A DNA stretch of 64,000 bases, from positions 253,884-317,883 of the forward strand of contig NZ_JBLFEP010000007.1 of NCBI RefSeq assembly GCF_047345415.1, written 5' to 3'. This DNA is from Maribacter_C sp947494565 (GTDB taxonomy: Bacteria; Bacteroidota; Bacteroidia; Flavobacteriales; Flavobacteriaceae). The position numbers and the translations under genes are program-made. Under the pieces are notes generated by a model, which was not told the DNA's origin, made no database searches, and was given only the letters and a program-made list of their open reading frames with translations. Positions within the stretch are counted from its first letter, which is position 1. Every line of letters starts with the position of its first letter. Positions 1-8,796 of this stretch are shown one piece after another.

Positions 1-75
1 CAAATGCCATCTCAATTCTTCCAGATGGTCTAAAAAGGACATTTCATCAGCTGGCTGGGCAATTTTTTTTGCCAT
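1..75 (-). CDS. tatC: TatC, twin-arginine translocase core subunit (first 25 codons only)
   Basis: The reading frame runs off the left edge. Its 25 visible residues contain MSFLDHLEELRWHL, the conserved cytoplasmic N-terminus of TatC, the membrane receptor that exports folded proteins carrying a twin-arginine signal. The start codon overlaps the stop of the upstream kpsF as TAATG, so the two genes are translationally coupled. A client with a twin-arginine signal, the sulfite-oxidase-like protein, is encoded near 28 kb. The family is clear from this motif, but nothing can be said about the rest of the protein. Confidence 0.85.
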   Translation of the reverse strand, partial: MAKKIAQPADEMSFLDHLEELRWHL

Positions 76-1067
76 TATAGAATACCTTCGTTAATTAGAT
101 TATGTAAATGTACGATACCCTTATATTTTTTACCTTCCACGGCAATCAATTGTGAGATTCCATTGTCTTGCATTAGCTCTAGGGCACGCACTGCGAGCAT
201 ATCCGTGGCAATGGTTTTCGGGTTTGAACTCATAATATCTTTTGCCGTAAGGCCATTGATACTATCGTATTTATTCAGCATACGTCGAATATCACCGTCC
301 GTAACGACTCCGACAATCTCCTCATCTTTTAAAACGGCTGTCACCCCGAGCATTTTTTCCGATATTTCAACAATAACATTCTTTACGTCAGTCGACACAT
401 CTACTTGGGGCTTTTGATTGGCATTCGCAATATCCGCGACCCTAAGATACAATCGTTTGCCCAAAGCCCCTCCTGGGTGGTATTTGGCAAAATCCGTACT
501 GCTGAAGCCCTTGAGTTCCAAGAGACAAATTGCCAAAGCATCGCCCATAACCAGTTGTGCCGTTGTACTTGTAGTAGGTGCCAAATTGTTCGGACAGGCC
601 TCTTCGGCGATGTGGGTGTTCAGCACAAAATGCGACTGTTGCCCCAAAAAGGAATCGAGATTACCGGTCATTCCGATCAATTTGTTCGTCCCTCTTTTGA
701 TGAGCGGAACCAACATTTTGATTTCTGGAGTATTGCCACTGTTCGATATGCAGATAACAACGTCGTTTTCTTGAATAGTACCCAAGTCGCCATGAATGGC
801 GTCGGCCGCATGCATGAAAATCGCGGGGGTGCCTGTCGAATTTAAAGTAGATACTATTTTGGAGGCAATAATGGCACTCTTGCCGATACCGGAAACGATG
901 ACCCGTCCTTTTGAGTCGATGATGCATTTTACAGCCTTTGCAAAATCATCGGACAATAAGGACGTTAGGTTTTGAACAGCTTCCGCCTCTTTTTGTATGG
1001 TTTTTTTGGCGAGATCAAGTATGGCTTCGGTATCGTTCAAGCTATTATTTAACGTTAGGGATTGCAT
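75..1067 (-). CDS. kpsF: KpsF/GutQ-type arabinose-5-phosphate isomerase
   Basis: This 330-residue cytoplasmic protein has the standard length and order of the family. A SIS sugar-isomerase domain (about residues 40-180, with VSGIGKSAIIASK and CISNSGNTPE phosphate-binding loops) is followed by two CBS domains (about 205-330). The family converts ribulose-5-phosphate to arabinose-5-phosphate, the first step towards Kdo for lipopolysaccharide. It heads a unit with tatC, whose start overlaps its stop, and is divergent from recQ. A -7 box lies about 30 nt upstream of the ATG. The specific substrate is inferred from the family. Confidence 0.93.
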   Translation of the reverse strand: MQSLTLNNSLNDTEAILDLAKKTIQKEAEAVQNLTSLLSDDFAKAVKCIIDSKGRVIVSGIGKSAIIASKIVSTLNSTGTPAIFMHAADAIHGDLGTIQENDVVICISNSGNTPEIKMLVPLIKRGTNKLIGMTGNLDSFLGQQSHFVLNTHIAEEACPNNLAPTTSTTAQLVMGDALAICLLELKGFSSTDFAKYHPGGALGKRLYLRVADIANANQKPQVDVSTDVKNVIVEISEKMLGVTAVLKDEEIVGVVTDGDIRRMLNKYDSINGLTAKDIMSSNPKTIATDMLAVRALELMQDNGISQLIAVEGKKYKGIVHLHNLINEGIL

Positions 1068-1097
1068 TCCTAAAAGAATGTCATATATTTAAGATTA

Positions 1098-1105
1098 CAA
1101 ATTTA
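1098..1105 (-). promoter_or_regulatory. Promoter -7 box for kpsF-tatC
   Basis: On the minus strand the sequence reads TAAATTTG, a full match to the Bacteroidota -7 consensus TAnnTTTG, about 31 nt upstream of the kpsF ATG. No convincing -33 TTTG is visible at the usual spacing, so the call rests on the -7 box and its position between divergent genes. Confidence 0.5.
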
Positions 1106-1226
1106 CATAAACTTACCCTTATGTATCGTTTTTAAATAAATTCAATGGATGTGCTGGTCTAACCGCTTAAAAATCCGTATCTTAAAATTGCAATAGATTT
1201 TAAACCCCCGATGTAATTAGTGCCAA

Positions 1227-3437
1227 ATGGAAAAACAAGGTTTGGTTTTGAGTGAACTGGATTTACATGCTTCTTTAAAAAAATATTTTGGCTTTTCGAA
1301 GTTTAAGGGCCTCCAAGAACAAGTTATTAAGAATATCGTTCAGGGGAAGAACACCTTTGTCATTATGCCCACTGGTGGCGGCAAGTCGCTGTGTTACCAA
1401 TTGCCAGCTTTGATGCAAGAGGGTACCGCTATTGTGGTTTCCCCTTTGATCGCCCTGATGAAAAACCAGGTAGATGCCATTAGGGGTATCTCTTCACAAA
1501 ATGGCATTGCCCACGTATTGAATTCCTCGCTGAACAAAGCGGAGGTGAAGCAGGTAAAGGAAGACATCACCAATGGTATTACCAAATTACTTTACGTAGC
1601 CCCAGAATCTTTGACGAAAGAAGAATACGTCGATTTTTTAAGAACGGTCAAGGTGTCTTTCGTGGCGGTAGACGAAGCCCATTGTATTTCAGAATGGGGT
1701 CACGATTTCCGTCCTGAATATCGAAACCTGAAAACGATAGTCGGGCGATTGGGAGACCATATTCCCATTATCGGTCTTACTGCAACCGCCACCCCCAAAG
1801 TACAGGAAGATATTATCAAGAACCTTGGCATTACCGATGCAAAGGTCTTTAAGGCCTCCTTTAATCGACCCAATCTGTATTATGAGGTGCGCACCAAGAC
1901 CGATAATGTCGATGCGGATATTATTCGCTTTGTCAAGCAGAATTCGGGAAAGTCGGGTATCATTTATTGCTTGAGCAGGAAAAGGGTGCAGGAGTTGGCA
2001 CAAGTGTTACAAGTGAACGGAATCAGTGCCGTGCCCTATCACGCTGGCTTCGATGCAAAGACGCGATCGAAGTACCAAGACATGTTTCTCATGGAAGACG
2101 TGGATGTGGTGGTGGCGACCATTGCCTTTGGTATGGGTATTGACAAACCCGATGTACGTTTTGTAATCCACCACGACATTCCAAAAAGTATCGAGAGCTA
2201 CTATCAAGAGACCGGTCGTGCCGGCAGAGATGGTGGAGAGGGACATTGTTTGGCTTTTTATTCCTATAAGGATATTGAAAAGTTGGAAAAGTTCATGTCG
2301 AACAAACCCGTGGCAGAACAGGAAATAGGAAACGCTCTTCTACAAGAGGTCGTGGCGTATGCCGAAACGTCCATGTCGCGAAGAAAATTCATGCTACACT
2401 ATTTTGGGGAAGAATTCGACGAGGTCAATGGAGAAGGGGCCGATATGGACGATAATACCAGAAACCCAAAACCTAAAGAAGAGGCCAAAGAAAATGTTGG
2501 TAAACTCATACAAGTCGTACAGGGTACTGTGGAAAAGTTCAAATCAAAAGAAATTGTCAAGACCCTGACCGGTAAGACCAATGCCTTGATTTCTTCGCAC
2601 AAGACAAACGAAAAACCGTTCTTCGGTATTGGCGCTGAAATGGACGAGGGCTATTGGATGGCTTTGATACGGCAATCATTGGTAGCTGGTTATCTCCGAA
2701 AAGAAATAGAACAATACGGCATTTTGAAGGTTACGGAAAAAGGAAAGGACTTTCTCAAAACTCCGCTTTCTTTCATGATGACTAAAGATCATGTATACAA
2801 TAAGGCCAACAGTGATGCCATTGTCAGTGCTTCAAAGGGGGGAGTAGCCGATGACCGGCTATTGAAGCAATTGAAAGATCTTCGAAAAAGACAAGCCAAG
2901 AAATTGGATGTACCCCCTTATGTGGTTTTTCAAGATCCCTCTTTACAAGATATGGCATTGAAGTATCCTGTATCAATGGAAGAATTATTGAATATCGTGG
3001 GAGTAGGTGAGGGTAAGGCCAAAAAGTATGGACGTCCCTTTGTCGAATTGATCCGAAGTTACGTCGAGGAAAACGATATTTTAAGACCCGATGACCTCGT
3101 GGTCAAAAGTACAGGTGCAAATTCCGCGTTAAAGCTTTATATCATTCAAAATGTAGATCGAAAATTACCTTTAGATGACATCGCTTCGGCCAAAGGACTG
3201 GAACTCGTCGAGCTCATCAAAGAAATGGAACAAATCGTTTTCAGTGGAACAAAATTAAATTTGGGCTATTGGATAGATGAAGTGCTTGATGAAGACCAGC
3301 AAGAAGAGATACACGATTATTTTCTGGAGGCCGAAACAGATGGTATTGAAGAGGCGTTGTCCGAGTTCGATGGAGATTACGAAGATGAGGAACTACGTCT
3401 CTATCGACTCAAATTTTTCAGTGAAGTTGCCAATTGA
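1227..3437 (+). CDS. recQ: ATP-dependent DNA helicase RecQ
   Basis: This 736-residue superfamily 2 helicase unwinds DNA 3'-5' in recombination and fork repair. Visible motifs are Walker A MPTGGGKS (K53), a DEAH-type Walker B VDEAHCISEWGHDFRPEY, the SAT-like motif GLTATATP, and motif VI QETGRAGRDG. An RQC region follows, then an HRDC domain (about residues 550-620, VPPYVVFQDPSLQDM). It then carries about 110 further residues with an acidic end, as in other flavobacterial RecQ. It ends at a strong bidirectional hairpin shared with the convergent protease gene. Confidence 0.96.
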   Translation: MEKQGLVLSELDLHASLKKYFGFSKFKGLQEQVIKNIVQGKNTFVIMPTGGGKSLCYQLPALMQEGTAIVVSPLIALMKNQVDAIRGISSQNGIAHVLNSSLNKAEVKQVKEDITNGITKLLYVAPESLTKEEYVDFLRTVKVSFVAVDEAHCISEWGHDFRPEYRNLKTIVGRLGDHIPIIGLTATATPKVQEDIIKNLGITDAKVFKASFNRPNLYYEVRTKTDNVDADIIRFVKQNSGKSGIIYCLSRKRVQELAQVLQVNGISAVPYHAGFDAKTRSKYQDMFLMEDVDVVVATIAFGMGIDKPDVRFVIHHDIPKSIESYYQETGRAGRDGGEGHCLAFYSYKDIEKLEKFMSNKPVAEQEIGNALLQEVVAYAETSMSRRKFMLHYFGEEFDEVNGEGADMDDNTRNPKPKEEAKENVGKLIQVVQGTVEKFKSKEIVKTLTGKTNALISSHKTNEKPFFGIGAEMDEGYWMALIRQSLVAGYLRKEIEQYGILKVTEKGKDFLKTPLSFMMTKDHVYNKANSDAIVSASKGGVADDRLLKQLKDLRKRQAKKLDVPPYVVFQDPSLQDMALKYPVSMEELLNIVGVGEGKAKKYGRPFVELIRSYVEENDILRPDDLVVKSTGANSALKLYIIQNVDRKLPLDDIASAKGLELVELIKEMEQIVFSGTKLNLGYWIDEVLDEDQQEEIHDYFLEAETDGIEEALSEFDGDYEDEELRLYRLKFFSEVAN

Positions 3438-3450
3438 GTAATCGACATAA

Positions 3451-3473
3451 AAAAGCCCCGGAAAGGGGCTTTT
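3451..3473. terminator. Bidirectional intrinsic terminator between recQ and the protease gene
   Basis: A nine-base-pair stem AAAAGCCCC / GGGGCTTTT with a five-base loop is flanked by A and T runs. It sits 13 nt after the recQ stop and just beyond the stop of the convergent gene, so it can serve both strands. Confidence 0.9.
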
Positions 3474-3495
3474 TACTTCATCTTTGTATTGCTGA

Positions 3496-4569
3496 TTACA
3501 TTTCTTCTTTGGCTTCAATGGCCATCTCGCAACCATATTCATCCATAAAGAAGTTGTCTAAGTCATCCGCTTTTAGCGCTAGATTCTTGATGTTTTCCTT
3601 GATGGAATCGGCATGGTCGGTAAAGATATCCGAGAGATGGGTTCTATAGGATATGAAGATTTTATTCTCATGAACACCTAAAGAATAAGGATCGACATTC
3701 TTACCTAATAAATACTGCATTAATTCCTGTAAATTTTGCTTTGGCAACTGATTCATCGGTGAAGTTGCGACCAAATAATCTCGTTTGAAAACGAATATTC
3801 GAATAAGGGCGCTCCCTTGATGGAACTCCCAAAAATCTCTACCTGCTCTTCCTAAAACCGGGTTCATGCCTAATTCAGTCAATGCCTCTTCCACGAATTT
3901 AGCAAAATGGCTCTTTTCGAATTCTTCCCAAATAGAAATATCCATATCATTTCCGCAGTTGTTGCAGAATTCCGTTTCCTGTTCGGTATAGGAATCACAA
4001 GAATTGCACTTCACACGATATCCGTTATCGGTATAGGTGAAATCATTGATCTCTTTTACCAAATCGGAGTGCTTGACACCGAAACCAACGTTATCCGCTT
4101 CATTGAATTTCGAAGTGGTCACCCCTACAAGATTTCCTGCTTGGTTGAGCATGGGTCCCCCAGAGTTTCCTGGGTTTACCGCGGCATCGGTTTGTAGATA
4201 ATGTCTGGCGCCCATGGGCTGACTATTTGAAGATACAATACCTTCGGTTACCGTATATGGCATTCCAAAAGGGTACCCGTGAATATACACTTTGCTGGTA
4301 TTGGAAACTTGTACGTCTTCATTGAGGGTGATATCGTTCTCTTTGTTTTCAAATCCGTCTATGTGCAAGAAGGCCAAGTCCACTTCTGGGTTTACCATGA
4401 CCACATTGGCGACAAATCGATCTTTCTTGTAGTCTTCAACAGCGACCGTTTTGGCGCCGGCGACGACATGATAATTGGTAATAACGTGATTTTTACCACT
4501 AACGGCGAAACCACTTCCGGTTCCTGATGCTGTGATGATCTTAAATACTGATTTCTTTATGTTTTCCAT
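3496..4569 (-). CDS. Cytoplasmic trypsin-like (S1C) serine protease with zinc ribbon and YbjN-like tail
   Basis: The 357-residue protein has no signal peptide. Residues 1-180 form a chymotrypsin-fold protease of the HtrA/DegP type with a complete triad: H34 in TNYHVVAG, D64 in VDLAFLH, S136 in GNSGGPM. No PDZ domain follows. A four-cysteine zinc ribbon (C188, C191, C202, C205) leads into a C-terminal domain (about 218-350) that resembles the YbjN / secretion-chaperone fold by pattern. The next gene, 30 nt downstream, appears to share that fold. The protease assignment is firm. The tail assignment is tentative, and the role is unknown; regulated cytoplasmic proteolysis is my inference. Confidence 0.85.
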   Translation of the reverse strand: MENIKKSVFKIITASGTGSGFAVSGKNHVITNYHVVAGAKTVAVEDYKKDRFVANVVMVNPEVDLAFLHIDGFENKENDITLNEDVQVSNTSKVYIHGYPFGMPYTVTEGIVSSNSQPMGARHYLQTDAAVNPGNSGGPMLNQAGNLVGVTTSKFNEADNVGFGVKHSDLVKEINDFTYTDNGYRVKCNSCDSYTEQETEFCNNCGNDMDISIWEEFEKSHFAKFVEEALTELGMNPVLGRAGRDFWEFHQGSALIRIFVFKRDYLVATSPMNQLPKQNLQELMQYLLGKNVDPYSLGVHENKIFISYRTHLSDIFTDHADSIKENIKNLALKADDLDNFFMDEYGCEMAIEAKEEM

Positions 4570-4599
4570 GATTCTTTATCTCTTAGTGATGATTCGGGT

Positions 4600-5769
4600 T
4601 TATCCGAAAAGTTTAGCGAAAAGTCCTTTACTCCCTTTATTGGAGGCCATTTTGGTGTTTCCATTCAGGAAATTATAGTACGTTTCCAAGAGTTTAGGAG
4701 CTGCTTTTTGTGGTTCAAGCCCCGATACGTTTTCCAAAACGTCATAAATGGCGTTCTTATGTAGTTCCTCTACATTGAAGTTGTAGAGCATGTATTGGAA
4801 GTTATATTGGAGAAAATAACATAGTGAAAAGTTGTCGCCATCGTTAACGTATTTGGTCACCGTATTTTCCAATTTTTTGGCATCGTCCTGTAAGATCTGC
4901 ACAGAACTTCTCCATTTCAAGGAAATGAAGGCATCGGCATGGTAAATATCCTTCATAAAGTCTTCTTTCGACTTTGCACAAAGTTTCTGCATCAAATTGA
5001 TGCCCTTGTCGATCCGATGTTGAAAATCGATTTGACCATTGAACATATTATAAACATATTCCTGCAATTTTGTTCGCAACGTACCATGCACATAAGGCAT
5101 ATTCACGATTTTTAAGATAGAAATGACGATGATATCCCACTGAAATGCATCCCATCTTTTTTCTTTGAAGAAGGCGCTGTAATTTTGGTAATCGGTCAAG
5201 ATATCACTGATTTGACCCCAAACTTTTTCGATCTCCTCACCGGCCAAAGGTTGCACATTTGCTTCTTTGTAGAAGTCCGCCTTGTATTTCTCAACGAATT
5301 CGTCGTCATAGTCATCGGCATAAACACAGATTTCACGAAGTACATCATATACTTTATAAGGTTGACATAACGCTATCGGCATTTCGTACTCAAACCATAG
5401 CGTGTCATCTTTGAGATGTATTTGAGATAAAGTCAGTGGATTGAAATTTACTTCGGCTATTTTTCTAAATAGGGCTACTTTGTTGGTCGCCTCGGTTACC
5501 CTTAGAAATGGTGCCTTGACTGAAAAAGTGGTCTCATTCAGTTCGACGTGTATTTCCGCAGACCCTTGTCCTTTAGTTATTGAAAAGCCATTGCTGGTAT
5601 CTTTGTTTCCGAGTAACTCCGGATTCATATAGTTAATCGTCTCGATGAGCGCTTTTCTGAAATCTTTGGCATCATAAGCGTCCATGGCCTTGTCCCAATG
5701 GGATACCTCTGTACGCGGTTCGTCTATGCCCTGAATAGGCCTTTCGAATTTTGGTAATACATTTTTCAT
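4600..5769 (-). CDS. Hypothetical protein, probable YbjN/chaperone-like partner of the adjacent protease
   Basis: This is a 389-residue soluble protein without signal peptide or membrane segments. Residues about 60-170 alternate beta and alpha (AEIHVELNETTFSVKAPFL, then LWFEYEMP and a helix) in the manner of YbjN or type III secretion chaperones. The C-terminal 200 residues look all-helical. It lies upstream of the protease gene on the same strand with a 30-nt gap, so the two are probably cotranscribed. I recognise no catalytic motif. The fold is an impression from sequence pattern and would need profile comparison. Confidence 0.6.
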   Translation of the reverse strand: MKNVLPKFERPIQGIDEPRTEVSHWDKAMDAYDAKDFRKALIETINYMNPELLGNKDTSNGFSITKGQGSAEIHVELNETTFSVKAPFLRVTEATNKVALFRKIAEVNFNPLTLSQIHLKDDTLWFEYEMPIALCQPYKVYDVLREICVYADDYDDEFVEKYKADFYKEANVQPLAGEEIEKVWGQISDILTDYQNYSAFFKEKRWDAFQWDIIVISILKIVNMPYVHGTLRTKLQEYVYNMFNGQIDFQHRIDKGINLMQKLCAKSKEDFMKDIYHADAFISLKWRSSVQILQDDAKKLENTVTKYVNDGDNFSLCYFLQYNFQYMLYNFNVEELHKNAIYDVLENVSGLEPQKAAPKLLETYYNFLNGNTKMASNKGSKGLFAKLFG

Positions 5770-6004
5770 AAATATGATTGTTTATTTAGGGGGTTTGAAA
5801 TCGTTTTAGATACAACGGGAATTTTTTTCATTTATTTTTTCTGAAACCTCCCACAAAGGGTTATGCATTGAATTTGAAACAAAGTTCCATCGGTATGTGG
5901 TTTTTGAAAAACCAGATAACCGTGAAATGTACCTCCCTGTAAACAGGGAATAGAATTTTATAAATTGTTTAACTTTATTTTGAAAACTTTAAACAATAAT
6001 TATG

Positions 6005-6034
6005 ATTGTACTACTTTCTTTCCTGCTACTTTTG
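6005..6034 (+). promoter_or_regulatory. Promoter of the fasciclin gene
   Basis: TACTTTTG at 6027-6034 matches the -7 consensus exactly. ATTG at 6005-6008, 18 nt further up, is a weak -33 element. Transcription would begin near 6040, inside the longer open frame. This favours translation from the ATG at 6059 over the one at 6002. Confidence 0.55.
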
Positions 6035-6058
6035 AGGAAATTTAAAAACATACACACT

Positions 6059-6571
6059 ATGAAAAAGATGAAAACTTTCTTCGCTGTAGCCCTACTTTTT
6101 GTTGGAGCAGTATCCTTTGCACAATCTGAAACTATTGTTGGTGTCGCCGCCGGAAACGATAATTTCTCAACTTTGGTAACGGCTGTCAAGACTGCCGGAC
6201 TAGTAGAAACATTAAGTTCTGAGGGACCTTTTACAGTATTTGCCCCTACCAATGATGCTTTTGCCAAGTTACCCGATGGTACGGTTTCAAGTTTATTGAT
6301 GCCTGCCAGTAAAACTGACTTGACTGGTATTTTGACTTACCATGTAGTGGCCGGAAAATTTGAGGCTGCAGCTGTTATCGACGCGATTAAAGCCAATAAC
6401 GGTGCGTTTAAGGTAAAAACCGTTCAGGGCAATGAAATTGTACTCACTTTAAAAGAGGATAAGGTGGTGTTGACAGATGCCAAAGGAGGAACTTCTACGG
6501 TTGTTATAGCGGATGTTGCAGCAAGTAACGGCGTAATTCATGCCATTGATACGGTAGTAATGCCCCAATAA
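6059..6571 (+). CDS. Secreted fasciclin (FAS1) domain protein
   Basis: The chosen start gives a 170-residue protein with a typical signal peptide (MKKMKTFFAVALLFVGAVSFAQ). A single FAS1 domain follows, with both conserved boxes visible: FTVFAPTNDAFAKLP and ILTYHVVAGKF, and the terminal NGVIHAIDTVVMP. FAS1 domains mediate cell-surface adhesion or matrix contacts. The frame is open upstream to 6002, but that start lies upstream of the predicted transcription start and would bury the signal peptide. The gene is monocistronic, with its own promoter and terminator. Confidence 0.93.
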   Translation: MKKMKTFFAVALLFVGAVSFAQSETIVGVAAGNDNFSTLVTAVKTAGLVETLSSEGPFTVFAPTNDAFAKLPDGTVSSLLMPASKTDLTGILTYHVVAGKFEAAAVIDAIKANNGAFKVKTVQGNEIVLTLKEDKVVLTDAKGGTSTVVIADVAASNGVIHAIDTVVMPQ

Positions 6572-6595
6572 GATGTGATTAATTTTCCCCGAAAT

Positions 6596-6626
6596 AAAAT
6601 GCCACTGGTACTACCAGTGGCATTTT
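6596..6626. terminator. Terminator after the fasciclin gene
   Basis: A perfect 15-bp inverted repeat around one central base (AAAATGCCACTGGTA and its complement) with terminal T run lies 25 nt after the stop codon. The flanking A and T tracts make it able to act on the convergent gene too. Confidence 0.92.
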
Positions 6627-6661
6627 TATTTCATACTATTTTGTTAGTACTACAACTTAAC

Positions 6662-7990
6662 TTAGGGCGCGGAAGTGCCGCTAGTGTTTTTGGCCCTGCG
6701 GAGTTGTCGGCGAATTTTTTTAATAGCCGATTCAATTGATTTTTCCGGTTCGATGATATTGTACTCCCCCCAAAAATCAGGGTCCGCAAAACCAAGTGCC
6801 TCATCGTTTAAGATAATCGATGATTTCATTCGATCCTTGGCCTTTGGAAAGGTGCCCCTATTCTTTTCCCAATCGGTAATAGCCATCTCGCAGGTCATAC
6901 TATATACGGAATTGAACAATTTTTTGTCCCAATTGATCTTGAATTCCAAAAGCACATTACTGTAGCCGTAGTACCATCTTCCGTTCTTCTCGCGATAATC
7001 TACGCGATAAGCTACTTCGTTGGGCCATACCCGTGCATTGCTTGGCTTTCGACGCACAAATAGTTTTGCGGCCTCATCCTTATTGGTGATATTCAAGGAA
7101 AAGATTGCACTTGTCAGAATTTTATTTTCCGCATCGATATATAGCTTTCCACGATACAATTGTTCGGCTACACTAGGCCTTTGCTCGAAATCGATAATGT
7201 AGATCAGTTGGTCATTGACCCTGGTAGAGCGATTAAATGAAAAGGTATAGTTCTCCATACTTTCATCGGTAAAAATGTATTCCGGGTATTTCATAATATC
7301 GACAAAAAGCGTGTTGAATGGGCCTCCCTGAAGTTTTAATGCCAACGTATCCAATCTACTATAGTCAGTGCTCTTACGGGCTTTATATAGTTTTACGGCA
7401 TCACGACGCTCCGAAGTGTACGGAGTTTTGTAGATATTGACTACAGCTTCGGATAAGGATACATTTTTTCTTCTTTTCTTAATGGTTTCCCTGTAAAAAG
7501 CTGTCATCAATGTCGGGTCATCGAAGTAGTTTTGTCCTTTCCTTTTTAAGGTTTCGCGAACTAAGGTGGTCGCATTCTTAGGAATACTTACGTTCACCTC
7601 GGCCAATTCGGTGACTGAGACCTGTAGTTTGATTTTTGTGTTCGAATCGGAAAATTGATTCAATGGGATCAGTCGGCTCTTGTAGCCCAGAAAAGCGACC
7701 AATACGTTGCCTCCTGTCATTTCCTTAGGCACTTTGAGGGCGAATTGTCCTTCAGTATTGGTTATCGTACTAATGTTAGAACCTTCAATGGTAAGTGTAG
7801 CGAAAACCAGCGGTTTATTGGTTTCCTCATCGAGAACTTCTCCTTTGTACTGCTTATATGATACCGCTTCTTCGGCAGTATCTTGAAAAAAAGCGAACAT
7901 ATTCTGCATGCCGCCAAAACCGACTAAAAATAGGGTCAGTAAAACAACGGATGTAGATTTTTTTAGATGAAAGTGTATATTGGATTCCAT
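6662..7990 (-). CDS. Exported carboxypeptidase-regulatory-like domain protein
   Basis: The 442-residue protein has a long N-terminal hydrophobic export segment (about residues 14-34). A carboxypeptidase-D regulatory-like beta-sandwich follows (about 48-130, GEVLDEETNKPLVFATLTIEGSN style, common at the start of TonB-linked and surface proteins). The remaining 300 residues are a conserved Bacteroidota region of unknown function, with a FYRETI motif and alternating beta strands. It is expected in the periplasm or outer envelope. It stands alone between the fasciclin terminator and the M23 gene. No enzymatic residues are recognisable. Confidence 0.82.
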   Translation of the reverse strand: MESNIHFHLKKSTSVVLLTLFLVGFGGMQNMFAFFQDTAEEAVSYKQYKGEVLDEETNKPLVFATLTIEGSNISTITNTEGQFALKVPKEMTGGNVLVAFLGYKSRLIPLNQFSDSNTKIKLQVSVTELAEVNVSIPKNATTLVRETLKRKGQNYFDDPTLMTAFYRETIKKRRKNVSLSEAVVNIYKTPYTSERRDAVKLYKARKSTDYSRLDTLALKLQGGPFNTLFVDIMKYPEYIFTDESMENYTFSFNRSTRVNDQLIYIIDFEQRPSVAEQLYRGKLYIDAENKILTSAIFSLNITNKDEAAKLFVRRKPSNARVWPNEVAYRVDYREKNGRWYYGYSNVLLEFKINWDKKLFNSVYSMTCEMAITDWEKNRGTFPKAKDRMKSSIILNDEALGFADPDFWGEYNIIEPEKSIESAIKKIRRQLRRAKNTSGTSAP

Positions 7991-8083
7991 AGCTTGAAAG
8001 TTATTTTACTTTTATTCTTTATAGTAATTCTAAGTTACTCATTTTTAGGATGTTTTACTGTTAAAATTTAGTTTAAAATCCTT

Positions 8084-8719
8084 TTAGTATGGTAACGCTT
8101 TATAGGTCTTACCCTGATCAAGGCCTCTTGGATTTTCGGTGGTATTGCTGAAGGTTGTGGGAAAGGACACATAGGGATACTTCCAAGATCCTGACTCCGT
8201 TGCTACAAAATGCAAATGCGGATACCCGGCCAGCCCTGTATTTCCACTAAGACCAATAACACTCCCTTTTTTAACAGTTTGTCCAACTTTTACACGTGCG
8301 CCTTTATGGGTCAGATGCATGTATTGGGCAAAAGTACCATCTGAGTGTTCCACAACGACCAGGTTGTTTGGAAAACCACCGTCAACACCCGATTCTTCTA
8401 CAAACACTACTTTGCCTGAGCGCGAAGCCGTGATCAACGTGCCGATATTCATAGCGAAATCAATTGCATATTGGTCGGGGTATCCCGCACTATGGTATGA
8501 TCCCCCACAGTGAGATAGATTTACGGAATAACTTTGACCGACCTTATAAGGCAGCACATAAATCGAGGTTTCCCAATCTTCATAGGTTTTATCATTGCAA
8601 TTTACAGGGGTGATTTCGAGATTTTGAGTCATTTCCTTAGGTGGTCTTCTCGCTACGTCCTTCAAACAGCTAGATGAAAAAAGCACCATTAGAAATATGA
8701 CGATTAAGTAATCTTTCAT
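8084..8719 (-). CDS. M23-family peptidase-like lipoprotein
   Basis: Starting at MKDYLIVIFLMVLFSSSC gives a clean lipoprotein signal with the lipobox cysteine at residue 18. Two upstream in-frame ATGs (8731, 8743) are possible. The LytM/M23 fold is visible in AIDFAM, GTLITASRSGKVVF, the middle YMHL and the terminal PHLHF. The canonical first zinc histidine, four residues before the Asp of AIDF, is a glutamine here, so catalytic competence is uncertain. Family members cleave peptidoglycan cross-links at the cell wall. The gene is probably monocistronic. Confidence 0.83.
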   Translation of the reverse strand: MKDYLIVIFLMVLFSSSCLKDVARRPPKEMTQNLEITPVNCNDKTYEDWETSIYVLPYKVGQSYSVNLSHCGGSYHSAGYPDQYAIDFAMNIGTLITASRSGKVVFVEESGVDGGFPNNLVVVEHSDGTFAQYMHLTHKGARVKVGQTVKKGSVIGLSGNTGLAGYPHLHFVATESGSWKYPYVSFPTTFSNTTENPRGLDQGKTYKALPY

Positions 8720-8796
8720 TGTCTTTATCATTTGTTCCGACAAATTAGAAATTTGAACAAGGGAACATGTCTCTTCGTGAAAACCTTTACAAGAAA

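Noticed and set aside
405..845. 146-codon plus-strand open frame
   Set aside because: It lies wholly antisense to kpsF, whose protein is clearly conserved; the frame has no family features.
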